From Theocolax elegans (Eukaryota > Arthropoda > Insecta > Hymenoptera > Cerocephalidae): a stretch of DNA of 64,000 nt. A program made the position numbers and the translations under genes. Where the stretch lies: contig CM047431.1 in the NCBI GenBank assembly GCA_026168455.1, forward strand, positions 27,283,569 to 27,347,568, given 5' to 3'. Below, piece after piece: positions 19,440 to 29,279 of the stretch. The notes under the pieces were generated by a model. It was given only the letters and a program-made list of their open reading frames with translations. It had not been told where the DNA came from and did no database searches. How positions within the stretch are numbered: the stretch's first letter is position 1; each line of letters starts with the position of its first letter.

Positions 19440-21183
19440 TCTCTTTTATTTCAGCTCCCAGATGAACCCAAAAGGCGAGTAGATCGCCCTGATGGAGCAG
19501 ATGCTCCAACAAAGAGCGATCGAGCGCTATGAAGAAGGCCACCGCCGGTTTGAGAATGTGGCGGCCAGAAATCGTTGTGCAGTATCGCCGGACGCCCGAG
19601 ACCTGGAAGCAGGAGACGGCGTCACTCCATCTCCGCCTTAGCTCATACCGCTGGAGAGAAGCCCACCGACTTTGGAGACCACTGACAAGGTAACTCCGGT
19701 GTCTCCCGACTGCTTCGAGGTACCTGTAGATGACCCGCTCGCTGGATGTGCCCAGTCGGTGCGGGACATCGACCAAGTACTAGTGGAGCTGGAAGGGACA
19801 CCACGTGCCTCAACGGTGGACCTCTCTTCGTCGGTTGAGTCAACCCCAGTGGAGCGGATGGAAGTGGATGTGCCTACGGTATTAGTACCGGAGCCATCCG
19901 CCAACATCTACCCCGCAGAGTATGCTGAGGATCTGCGTGAGGCAGAACGGGAGCAGCATAAGACCATCGCCGCAAGAAGAAGTAATCTAGCGGCGACAGG
20001 CAATTGACGATGGACGACTACGACTCAGGAGTCCCCGCCACACCCCGAGCAACGATTCGGCCGTTCTCGGAAGCAGGGACACCTGTCGTAGGTCCATCAC
20101 GAGCGGGGAAACTCGATGTTGGAGTCGAGTCCCTGCCCAAGCAGGCGAAAACTGGGTCATCTACATCCGGCCCGGTCATCACTAGGGGAATTGTCCTCCG
20201 ACGATTGGTAGCAATACCATTCGATCGGTCAGTAGATCCCCCTAAAAACGCCTGCTACAATTGCTGGGCGAACGACCACAGTCACCGGGAGTGTGCGATT
20301 TCGCAAAAGACATTCTGTCTTAATTGCGGACGCCGAGGGGTGACTGTGAGGGAGTGCCCCAGATGTTCGGAGCCGCATGATTTGTGGTTCCCCCTTCGCG
20401 CCATCTAACCCCGTTGTACCGGCCGCTAAGGTCCCTGTCTCTCCACAGGCACCAAAGCGACCAACGCCAGGGGCAGATTCGAAGGAGTCGAAGAGGCGAC
20501 GGGTGGAGACGCCCACCTGCAAGGAGGGTGCTAGGAAGGGCTCGTGTGTGAAGCCTTCCAGCAACAAACCTTCCTATGCAGAAGTGGTGGTGGCTCGCCG
20601 TGTGGAAGAGGCGACTCGCCGCCAGGCCGCTGCATTTGGCTTGGAATGCTCGGGGCCCTTCTAGCAAGTGAAGGCAGCCCTAAGTGCGGTCGTCCAAGCC
20701 AAAGCGGACCAGAAGTCGAGGGAGTACAGAGAAAGCCTGAACGCTCCCTCGACCAGCGACCAAGCAACGGAACCAGAAAGGCAGGGACGCGAAGAGAGCG
20801 GGGCTCAGCCAGTCCCTGTCCAACGAGTCAGTGGAAAGGGTAAGACCAAGACCTCTGTTCTGAAACCTCGTGGGGAGCAATCGCAGAAGGCTCGGCCTAG
20901 CGACTTGCGACGGCCCACCCCTATGGAAGTTGACGCTACAAGGATGGCTGGGCCATCTCGTCAGCCGACACCAAAGTCGGGAAATGGGTCTAAACCCCGT
21001 ACATCTTTGGAGGTATCGGCTTCTTCAGCTGGGTCGACAGCACAATCCAACAACGAGACGGACATTCTTAGGGAATGTCGCATGTTGCTGGAGGCTGCTG
21101 CCAATCTCCCAGCTGATGTGGCACGAGACGTAGGACAGGAGGTGGTCGGTATCCTCAAGGACCGCATCCGTTCCCGCCACTGA
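19440..21183 (+). pseudogene. Extra ORF after integrase, zinc-knuckle (gag-like)
   Basis: A consensus splice-acceptor-like tract, CTTCTCTTTTATTTCAG (to 19454), precedes ATG at 19461. The reading frame is broken by stops and a frame change near 20.0 kb. It has a charged, helix-prone start (MEQMLQQRAIERYEEGHRRF), an acidic middle with MEVDVP, two zinc-knuckle-like units (CYNCWANDHSHREC and CLNCGRRGVTVRECPRC, 20.25-20.37 kb) and a basic C-terminal region rich in Ser/Pro/Lys. It lies where errantiviruses carry env, but no signal peptide, transmembrane segment or furin site is seen, so it is not env. It looks like a second, diverged gag or nucleocapsid protein. Confidence 0.6.
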
Positions 21184-21264
21184 TCGAAGAGAGAAGTGAA
21201 AAGCGCGCGGTCGCGAATAGATTGTGCCTTCTTTCGACTCGGCCTTCCCGAGGGAAGTAGAGTC

Positions 21265-21280
21265 TAGGGGGGGGGGGCTT
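21265..21280 (+). promoter_or_regulatory. Polypurine tract
   Basis: A run of eleven G preceded by A (21266-21277), then CTT, directly precedes the 3' LTR at 21281. This is the expected position for plus-strand priming. CTT rather than purines between the tract and the LTR is a small oddity. Confidence 0.7.
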
Positions 21281-22312
21281 TGTGACGGAAATCGTCACAC
21301 AACTATTCGCGGCAAATACAGCATTTAAACTCCTTTTAAATGTAAATCGTCGGAGCCTATGGTATGTCAAGGCCGACCGACGACATTTGTTTACGAAGAT
21401 CAAGTGTACAATTACGCGCGCAATAGTGCGTAGGGATGAGAGCGCGAGAGTGTGTATGTGTTTCCCACTCTCATCCCTTTTTCGGAAAATTAGGCAATTG
21501 CCTAGTCAGTACATCCTGATCCGCCGCTCGAGGCGGACAAACTATCCGGTGCCGATCGTTATAGTGTTTACGGCTAAGCCAAGGCGCGTGAGGCGCAAAA
21601 GCCGTCGGAACCCGGATTATCCTCGCGAGGTGAACCGCGAGTGAATTGGTGTGTGAACAAGGACGGGTAGTGCGTAAGTGAGTGTGGACGCGGTTCGCGG
21701 GACACTCGCCGCGGTACAGGGCCGCCTTTCAGCACCGCAGCCGTCGTCGGTCCTCCGTTGCCCAGGAGGACACAGGGACACGGATATAGCTGGGCCATCC
21801 ACGGGGCGAATCCCGGTAAATGTATTATACTACCGCGCGTTTCCCCCCTTCCCGAGTGTATGTGAGTGTGAACTCGGGAGTGTATTCGGGTACGCCGGTA
21901 CCCGAATAGCGGAGATCGGGGCAGAGTCAACCGCAGGCGAGGATCTCGATCCGGTTGACTCCCGAGACTTCCGCCCGCGCGAAGTAACATTGTCGCGGCA
22001 TGAGGCCGAATGGCCAATTGTTCAATAAATTAAAATAAATGTTTTATTTATTTTTATTTTTATTGATTTTATTTATTTATTATTCTGCCCGCTCCTGTCA
22101 ACGTTCATTTAATTTATATATCGTGTCGAGGCAAGGAGGAGCGCCCGAATCCTCCACACCGTTCGTCCCAGCGAACTCGTGCTCCTGGCGACAGCCCGCA
22201 GTTCGCGATAAATTAAATAATTCTGTGCCCAGTATTGGGCAACACGGCCCAACGGTCAATTTTAATTATAAAAATTAATTAAAATCACCGGGTACGCGAA
22301 TACCACGTCACA
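21281..22312 (+). repeat. 3' LTR (1032 bp)
   Basis: It begins TGTGACGG directly after the polypurine tract and ends GTCACA before the TSD AGGT. It lacks the 330-bp extra block of the 5' LTR. The last roughly 750 bp match the 5' LTR almost base for base. Confidence 0.92.
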
Positions 22313-22316
22313 AGGT

Positions 22317-22870
22317 TTACCATTTACTGTAAAGATGACGTACCTCCTTTCCTTCGTTCGGGAGATAAGAACCGCCTCCGTCTTTTCGGTCGCCAGACAC
22401 AGCCCATGGGTGCTCAACCATACATCTACTACCGCAATAGATATTCTACTTCATCAATACTCATTGCGACGATGACCATAGTCGTGTCTTCCGCAAAGGC
22501 CACCATTGTCAGCCCCTCTGGAAGCTGCTGATTAAGGAGTCCGTCATAAATGACGTTCCACAGAAGAGGCCTCAAGACTGAATCCTGTGTCACGCTTCCG
22601 GTGATATTATAGGAATGTGCACCATCCCTGGTGTCATAGACGAGGATCCGTACTGTGACGTAGCTTGAGATGACTTTACGCAGGTAAAGCAGCATCTTCA
22701 AGGTCTTCGGTCTTGAGCTCGTCCCGTTTTTCCTCGTAGGCCACGTTTAGTTCTTGGTTCCGCGGCTTGTTCCAAGCGCTCTGGCGCAGTCGCCGAGTCC
22801 GCAGACACTCACGACGTATTTTTGCGATATTCTCATTCCATCAGTAAACAGGTGGACGGCCACAATTATA
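22317..22870 (-). pseudogene. R1-like LINE reverse transcriptase, 5' piece
   Basis: On the minus strand, NIAKIRRECLRTRRLRQSAW (near 22.8 kb) is the region before the reverse-transcriptase core of R1-type elements. It is joined by an internal deletion to YLRKVISSYV, the motif GSVTQDSVLRPLLWNVIYDG, and VAFAEDTTMV. The catalytic FADD box reads FAED, so the second Asp is conserved but the first is Glu. The frame continues to 22317, where the Gypsy element begins; the rest is at 9690-9921. The order of pieces and AGGT duplication show one LINE split in two. Confidence 0.82.
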
Positions 22871-22944
22871 TAAAGTTAGTCACAGCATGCATATATATAT
22901 ATTGTAGCATGAGACTTTTTAAGTGCGGAATGAAAAATGAAGTG

Positions 22945-23025
22945 GGAGTCGGGTCTTGAACCCAAGCCCATTCTGATTCGAAAGTGGTCGCGCTAACCAC
23001 TGCGCTACGCCCGCATTGGACGTAG
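22945..23025 (-). mobile_element. tRNA-derived SINE head (second family)
   Basis: The minus strand has an A box TAGCGCAGTGG and a B box GGTTCAAGACC about 35 nt apart, within a tRNA-like stretch starting GCGGGCG. The presumed acceptor arms do not pair properly, so a functional tRNA is unlikely. The body differs from the SINE at 4932. The 3' limit and TSD were not found. Confidence 0.55.
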
Positions 23026-23525
23026 CCATGCTACTTATGATGCATACCGCACATGCGCCGCTTGACGTGTCGGTAATGCAGGCATCTTTATATGACAAGT
23101 GGATTGTTCTATAATAATTCCACCTTATCACTATATGTATGTTTCAAATTTATGTTTTTTCTTCAAGTACAGAATTTGTATTAGTTTACTTATTACTGAT
23201 AAAACTTTTTTGATTTGTACTAAATAATAACTCATCTAAAATTCAATAAAATGCTTGAAATATAGATGCAAAATTGTTTTAAGATAAAATAAATATTAAT
23301 CAAGTATAATAACATACTCCTTTCCAAATATCTATATTATTACATACATTAATTATTACATTTTTTAAGATAATTTTCTTAGAAACAGTTATGGCAAAAA
23401 AAAAATTCAAATTTTAACACAAACAATTTTAGTAGAACGTTAAATGTATATATCAGTGCTTATTTTTCGACTGCTAGTGTTTATATTTTTAGTACCGACT
23501 GTTAATATAGAATTCATTTTTTCAG

Positions 23526-24226
23526 TGGCAGTATTGAAATTTTCGATGTTACGCTGATCTTGGATTTGAAAAATCAGTTCCAAGCATCGAAAAAGTCTAT
23601 CTTGAGTATTCAAAATATTTATGCTACGGTTGGCATCGATTTTTCAAACGATTTCTTCTCTCCGTGCAGTGGTAATACAAAATACGAATTATATTTGAAA
23701 AGTTTTTCAAAAATTATTCATTTAAGAGAATTTGATATCCAAAAAATACATCAAATTTAATGTTATTGATTTTAATGAAATTTCAAAATTGTTTATATAT
23801 ATATATATATATAAGTAAGTAGAACATGTATATTTATATAAAACAATATTTCAAATGAACAAATATGTATTTATTAGAAACAGAAGGTTGTATAAGGAAT
23901 GAATTTGTTTACAATAATCAAAATAAATATGTGGGCTCTGTAACTAACGAGAAAAATAAATTGGATATAATTATGACTGAAAGCGCAAATTTTAAAGAAG
24001 GGTTCAAATTGCGAATTACGGGAGAAATAGAAGACACAGGTTATTATTTATATGTCGCTAAAATATTATAAATCCTTTTAAAAAATTAATACGAAAATTC
24101 ATTTATTTAAGAAGAGAGTTTTATTACTCTAAAAGGACAAAATATAAATGACATAGAATTTTTAGGCGAAGAACCTTCGCCATTAAATAAATTAATTTTA
24201 GGAGGTGAAGTTCTATTAAAATTTTA
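23526..24226 (+). CDS. Putative 3' exons of an unidentified gene
   Basis: Three open stretches have plausible splice signals. Exon 1 follows TTTTTTCAG at 23525 and reads IEIFDVTLILDLKNQFQ onward to about 23.76 kb. Exon 2 follows TTTATTAG at 23875 and ends at a CAG|GTTATT donor near 24042. Exon 3 follows TTTATTTAAG near 24106 and closes with GGEVLLKF and a stop near 24226. The exon 2/3 phases match across a 64-bp intron, a normal insect intron length. The link of exon 1 to exon 2 needs a donor near 23814 (AAGTAAGT after a TA run) and a frame shift, so it is less sure. No family is recognised; an AATAAA lies near 24415. Confidence 0.35.
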
Positions 24227-24239
24227 ATAAGTAGTTACT

Positions 24240-24700
24240 AAATACTACAATTTAGGAAGTATATGCACTTTACTATTTTTCGTAAGTTGACTTTTCATTA
24301 ACATTTATAATTATTAAAATATAAATTAAAACTGTAAAAAAATTCATATAGTTTATTTACAGTTAATATTTACTATGTATCCATTTTGTATCATATTTAT
24401 TCTTATTTTATTACAATAAATTTTGGTAAAAGTTTTTTATTTAGAAATTATAATCATATTTAAAAATAAACTAAATTTTTGGTATTAAATCCAACGCGCT
24501 ATAATAGTACCTCCAAGGTGGTGTGTAAATCTGTTAAATTTCTAAGGTATCCATGGTGGTGAAAAATAATAGAATATTATAATGATTGTACGTATAATGG
24601 AAACATTATTTTAAATATATTAATTACGAAAAACCTTTTTTATAATTAAAAATAGGGAGTTGACGCGTGAAGCGTAGGGGGGGGGGCGAACCCTATATAT
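24240..24700. other. AT-rich spacer with a poly-G run
   Basis: AT-rich with no gene. A run of nine G near 24.68 kb sits in GCGTGAAGCGTAGGGG, a GC island in otherwise AT-rich DNA. Nothing else recognised. Confidence 0.4.
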
Positions 24701-24702
24701 AC

Positions 24703-25108
24703 GTAAATTAATTAATATTTTTATAGGTCTTACAGTCAATAACAAATTAAATATATGGGCAGTCAGATTGCCCCTACTTATAATCACCCCCGAAGAATCT
24801 ATAAAAATAAAAATAAAAATAAAAAATAAAAAATTAAAAACTCTAACTGAAAATAAAACAAATTATTAATAAAACAATCTGACTGCCCCCCTACACCAAA
24901 AATCTACTCACCCTAAATATGTTGTCCGACGTTATATTTATGTTCATAAATTCTCTTTTTCAAATGTCTACTAGTTTGACCAATGTAACACTTATCACAA
25001 TCAATACAATTTATTTTATAAACAATAATATAATTAAATAATAATAATAATATAAACAATATATAATTTGTTATTGACTGTAAGACCGATAAAAATATTA
25101 ATTAATTT
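24703..25108. repeat. Nested inverted repeats around a Penelope fragment
   Basis: TATAGGTCTTACAGTCAATA (about 24.72 kb) mirrors TATTGACTGTAAGACCGATA (about 25.08 kb). Inside it, CAGTCAGATTGCCCCTA (24.76 kb) mirrors CAATCTGACTGCCCCCCT (24.88 kb). The arms bracket a GIY-YIG remnant. Inverted terminal-like repeats are characteristic of Penelope-like elements. Confidence 0.65.
24919..25026 (-). pseudogene. Penelope GIY-YIG endonuclease fragment
   Basis: The minus strand reads IVYKINCIDCDKCYIGQTSR then HLKKRIYEHKYNVGQ and a stop. VY and YIG are the two halves of the GIY-YIG active site. The CxxC and the R..EHK pattern match the endonuclease domain that ends Penelope-like retroelement polyproteins. 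Only about 35 codons survive. Confidence 0.75.
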
Positions 25109-25167
25109 AGTTATACTACAGTTGACATAAGTAATATTTTATTATATATATGTATTTGTATACTTAC

Positions 25168-25514
25168 TTGTAAAGTAAACTTATACTCTTGTTTATGGTA
25201 TCAAGATCTATAATAGTATTGGGTTGTTCAAAAATTTTCTGTGTCACATCATCTTTATTTTTTAAACTGCAATCTTTAGTTTTTCTACTTTTCGAGACAA
25301 CTTTTCCAACTTTACAAGAATTTTTAAGATGTTGCATCAAATTGTGATGAAGTGTTAGCATAGAAACAATAGTCTTTCCATTATCAATACTCTCTTTACT
25401 CCAACAAGCAATTTTGTAAGAAATTAGTGATTCGCATATCAAGATATTGATTTTGATCTGTAATACTTTACTTTGTAATTGTAATTTGCTATCTGCTGAT
25501 TCTATGTCATTATC
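25168..25514 (-). CDS. Putative internal exon of an unidentified gene
   Basis: On the minus strand a good acceptor (TTTTTCTTAG, ending at 25515) opens a frame of 115 codons that ends at a consensus donor GTAAGTA (25167 leftward). The peptide begins DNDIESADSKLQ, contains ESIDNGKTIVSMLTLHHNLM and a basic stretch SKSRKTKDCSLKNKDD. No transposon protein resembles it. I could not assign a family or find flanking exons with confidence. It is a candidate host exon. Confidence 0.4.
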
Positions 25515-25519
25515 CTAAG

Positions 25520-26440
25520 AAAAATGTATAAAATTAAATTAAACCAAATGCTTATATAAATTTAATACAATGCGATCTTTAAAAAAATTGTGTACAAAAA
25601 AGTAATGGTTAGTATAATATTTGAATGATAAATTAACGGTATTTTATAGGTAAAAAATATAAGAAATCTTTTAACATACGAACTTTTCATAAATACATGT
25701 GAAAGAAATATGTTTCATTTTTTTAGGTTCAAATTTTAACAGTGCAATTGATATTTGACAACAAATGTAAATTTTATTAATGTAAAATCGACTTCTTCTA
25801 TGCACGCTATTTATCGCAACTTTGCATTAAAACAACTGCTAAAGTAATAAGATTTTACAATAAATTTATACATGCTTAAGTATATGTACACATCGAATAT
25901 CGCGTGTCACGTCGCGGTACGAGAGGTTACATCTACATGGCTCTGAAGCAGGCCACAAAAGAAGCTGCAGACGAATATTCCGGCACCGGGCATTTTGTAT
26001 TAGATTAATTATTAGATCTATACTTTCGGACTGGGATAAAGAAAAATAGTATACGACACTCGGCCAGAATTTTGGATGCCCTGGCCTGCGTTTTACGCAG
26101 ACCAGGAAAACCAACTTTCTGGCCATGTATCGTAATATACTATTTAACTCTTGATTTCACAAAAAATTGCCAAGAGAATATATATAGTTTCAATAACTAA
26201 AGAAAAATGTAGATCAAATAAATAGAATTCGTGGTATACTCATACCGATTCTTAATTTTTTTTAATCGGGATTGTACAAAATAAATACTTAATAAAAAGG
26301 GATAGACTTAGATAGATATATATATCAAGAGAAAATATAGATCGAATAAGTATATGTGGTGTGATCATATGGATATAAATAATTTTTCAGATATGTTTAA
26401 CTGTTTATGAGCCAAAAACGCTCGCTTCGCTCGTAATGAA
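25520..26440. other. Spacer; one doubtful minus-strand frame
   Basis: Mostly AT-rich. A minus-strand frame of 86 codons at 25866-26126 starts MARKLVFLVCVKRRPGHPKF; it has no recognisable domain and no clear splice sites, so I leave it unassigned. A GCTCGCTTCGCTCG motif lies near 26.43 kb. Confidence 0.3.
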
Positions 26441-26444
26441 CAAG

Positions 26445-26635
26445 TGTGCCGGGCTACCATACAAATTACTAAAAAGCCCACAAATCCCATAATTAGTATT
26501 ATCCCATATATGCACAAAACTTTATATATTCTTGAATACTCTAAAAATCCCGCAATAACATAAAAATGCAGAAGTATCCAAGAAATCCCATTACTAGTGA
26601 GATCAAGTCCAAATTTGTGAGACGTGTTATATAAC
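26445..26635. repeat. Degenerate satellite related to the 59-bp family
   Basis: Three or so imperfect units with AAATCCCATAATTAGTATTA, AAATCCCGCAATAACAT and AAATCCCATTACTAGTGAG. The same core occurs in the 59-bp array at the window start. Confidence 0.5.
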
Positions 26636-26879
26636 TAATTTAAACTCTCGATCCAATATAATATTTGTTAATGGTAATGAAATAGGGTATTATTATTATT
26701 TAAAATATAATTTTGCGCAAGTGAAAGATATCTTATTATAATCTTATTATAATTAAAATTTTTCCTAAAAAGTGTCCGGCGTCCGACATTCACCATTGGG
26801 CGTCTTTTTATTATGTTTTATATATATGCATGTGTATAAGGGTAAGTGTGTTATGGTGAAGAGGTCAGGGTGAGGGTAA

Positions 26880-27085
26880 GGTGGTGGGATAGGGATGGGG
26901 TCACCCTGACCACCTGGACATCGTTTCCAGGAAGTGAGAATATTTTTTGCAAATTTAAGCAGATAGGCATGTAGACTTCCTTGCGGACGATGTCAGGATA
27001 ACCTGGAGGTTACCCTAACCACCTGTACAGCGTCTGCAGGAAGTGACAATATTTTTCGCACATTTATGCAGAACAGCATGTAGAC
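26880..27085. repeat. Two diverged units of the 96-bp satellite
   Basis: GATGTCAGGATAACCTGGAG, GTTACCCTAACCACCTG and GTCTGCAGGAAGTGACAATA follow the plan of the array at 60.5-64 kb (GATGCCCCGATGACCTGGAG, GTAACATTAGTGACCTG, TCTGCAGGAAGAAAATA). They lie 33 kb from the main array. Confidence 0.6.
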
Positions 27086-27274
27086 TTTAAAAATCATTTT
27101 AAGGTCGACTTATTCGGCAAGCGAATTATAAAATAATAAGATATAAGCATCAGACAAAATTTGTAGTTAAAATTACGTATAATAAAGAATATTTTTCAAG
27201 TATACATTATTTACATCAAGCAACATTTCAATATATCATTACTTAAGAAATAAACAAATATTAAAATATTAGTT

Positions 27275-27866
27275 GTTTGCATTAAGCGACATATTATTGG
27301 CAAAATTATTTATGAAATATATAAATTTTAAAATAGTCAACTGTCTGCATCAAACGACATTTTTTTACTAAAATACTGAAGAAATAAACGAATTAAAAAT
27401 TTATTGTCTGCATTAAGGGACATTTTTTTACTAAAATACTGAAGAAATAAACAAATTTAAAATTCATTGTCTGCATCAAGCGACATTTTTTTACTAAAAT
27501 ACTGAAGAAATAAACAAATTTAAAATTCATTGTCTGCATCAAGCGACATTTTTTTTACTAAAATACTGAAGAAATAAACAAATTTAAAATTCATTGTCTG
27601 CATCATGCGACATATTTTTACTAAAATACTGAAGAAATAAACAAATTTAAAATTCATTGTCTGCATCAAGCGACATTTTTTTACTAAAATACTGAAGAAA
27701 TAAACAAATTTAAAATTCATTGTCTACATTAAGCGACATTTTTTTACTAAAATACTGAAGAAATAAAAAAATTTAAAATTCATTGTCTGCATCAAGCGAC
27801 ATTTTTTTACTAAAATACTGAAGAAATAAACAAATTTAAAATTCATTGCCTGCATCATGCGACATA
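27275..27866. repeat. 63-bp satellite array
   Basis: The unit ATTGTCTGCATCAAGCGACA plus TTTTTTTACTAAAATACTGA and AGAAATAAACAAATTTAAAATTC recurs every 63 bp (for example at 27468 and 27531). Nine or so units are increasingly regular to the right. The array is interrupted at 27865 by a TA-flanked element and resumes at 29072 and 30955. Minus-strand frames with repeated NFKFVYFFSILVKK are artefacts of the repeat. Confidence 0.92.
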
Positions 27867-29069
27867 AGGTAAAAGTACCAATTACTGGACACCTAAGGAT
27901 AGACATTATGTTTAATGTATAGTTTGTTGAAAAATATACACAAAATTAATAACTATTAGTTCTAATAAAAAGTATTTGCTTTATAGCGTGTATTGCATTG
28001 CAAACGCACTAATCTTCATGTTTAATTTTCATAATGTAAATGAAAATACAATTGATGACATTGAACCAATATCTGGACTAACAAAACGTGATGGTACCTC
28101 TGTCCGAATGCATACGTCCCAATAACTGTACGTAACCTTACCATGCTGTAAATGATAATTTAAAAAGCAACTGCACCATAATAAATAATTAATAAATACG
28201 TAAAATCTGTGCAGAGAATATAATTATTTATTAATTAATGTATAAAGTGTTTTACGAAGGAAAGTATATAAAGTAAAGTAAAGGTTAAATAAGAAACTTA
28301 TATTAAATACGTTTATTACAAAATTTTAACAAATTTAACAATGTATGAATGTTTCTGATTAATATTTACACACTTATATTAATATTAAATGAATAAACTG
28401 AAACAGTTATTTTAATATGCAGTATTTAATTATAAAATTTGTAGGTTAACTTTGTCTTATTCTAATTTTACTAATTTTTCTTACGTACAATATATTAAAT
28501 TAATATGAAAAACAACTAAACACATTATAGTATAAATAAATATAACTGTAAAATAGTTAATACTTATTCAATTCTTTAATAAATAAATAATAATTTAGAA
28601 CAAAAGTCGAGATCATGAGAAATTATTACACTGGTCAGTTACTAGGACAAACCTCGATAGAGCGTACCAAATAATATAAACTATATTTTTAATAAAAAAA
28701 AGTGTAAAGCAGCAAAAATATATTGTTTAATATTGATTATAGTACATTAAAAATTATGTTTATGCATTTTTTAGATGTTATAACTAATAAATATATCCCA
28801 AATCGCCTTAAGCGTGCACGCGAATTTCTTAGCAAATCGTTCAGAAAATCCGTTATTTTAGTATTGTGAACATCATTAGTCAAATATTGATTTTTTATAT
28901 AAATTAAAACAAAACCGACATAAAACTTTTTTTCGTTTAAGCTAACGAATATTCAAAGTATTTAAATATATTAAATACGTTTATATGTCTGCTCTCATAA
29001 TTTTGCAAAACGTAATTTTCCATTCGTGTCCAGCATCTGGGACTTGTCCAGTCATTGGTACTTTTACCT
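27867..29069. mobile_element. TA-flanked non-autonomous element, copy 1
   Basis: Terminal inverted repeats AGGTAAAAGTACCAAT and its inverse extend about 24 bp with one mismatch (..TACTGGACA versus ..GACTGGACA). TA lies at both borders (27865-27866, 29070-29071). The neighbouring satellite unit at 27601-27620 shows the empty site: CATGCGACATATTTTTAC. That pattern fits the Tc1/mariner or a related TA-target group. The 1.2-kb interior is AT-rich; no transposase is recognised. Confidence 0.8.
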
Positions 29070-29071
29070 TA

Positions 29072-29215
29072 TTTTTACTAAAATACTGAAGAAATAATCA
29101 AATTAAAAATTCATTGTCTGCATCAAGCGACATTTTTTTTAGTAAAATACTGAAGAAATAAACAAATTTAAAATTCATTGTCTGCATCAAAACGACATTT
29201 ATTGACAAATTATGT
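29072..29215. repeat. 63-bp satellite, resumed block
   Basis: Two satellite units directly after the TA-flanked element, starting TTTTTACTAAAATACTGAAG and including the variant ATAATCAAATTAAAAATTC. Confidence 0.85.
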
Positions 29216-29279
29216 ATACATTACAATTTTAAATATTGTCTAATGTATAGCATTAAAAATATAAAATATTTTAAATATT

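Larger units (their letters stand above)
9922..22312 (+). mobile_element. mdg1/412-type Gypsy LTR retrotransposon
   Basis: A complete element with TG..CA LTRs at 9922-11285 and 21281-22312, both starting TGTGACGGAAATCGTCACAC and ending CGTCACA. It has a primer site for tRNA-Arg, a structured leader, gag, protease, reverse transcriptase, RNase H, integrase, an extra ORF and a G-rich polypurine tract before the 3' LTR. A 4-bp TSD, AGGT, flanks it (9918-9921 and 22313-22316). It split an R1-like LINE. Coding regions carry several stops and frameshifts. The distal parts of the two LTRs are almost identical, which argues for a recent insertion of an already defective RNA. Confidence 0.92.

Noticed and set aside
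19440..21183. Envelope glycoprotein gene
   Set aside because: Correct position but no signal peptide, transmembrane segment or furin site; zinc knuckles point to a gag-like protein.
22949..23021. Functional tRNA gene on the minus strand
   Set aside because: Acceptor ends do not pair convincingly; better explained as a SINE head or tRNA pseudogene.
25866..26126. 86-codon frame MARKLVFLV.. as a gene
   Set aside because: No domain, no clear splice sites or promoter; left unassigned.
27520..27906. Repetitive NFKFVYFFSILVKK protein
   Set aside because: Translation of the 63-bp satellite; no start context or conservation.
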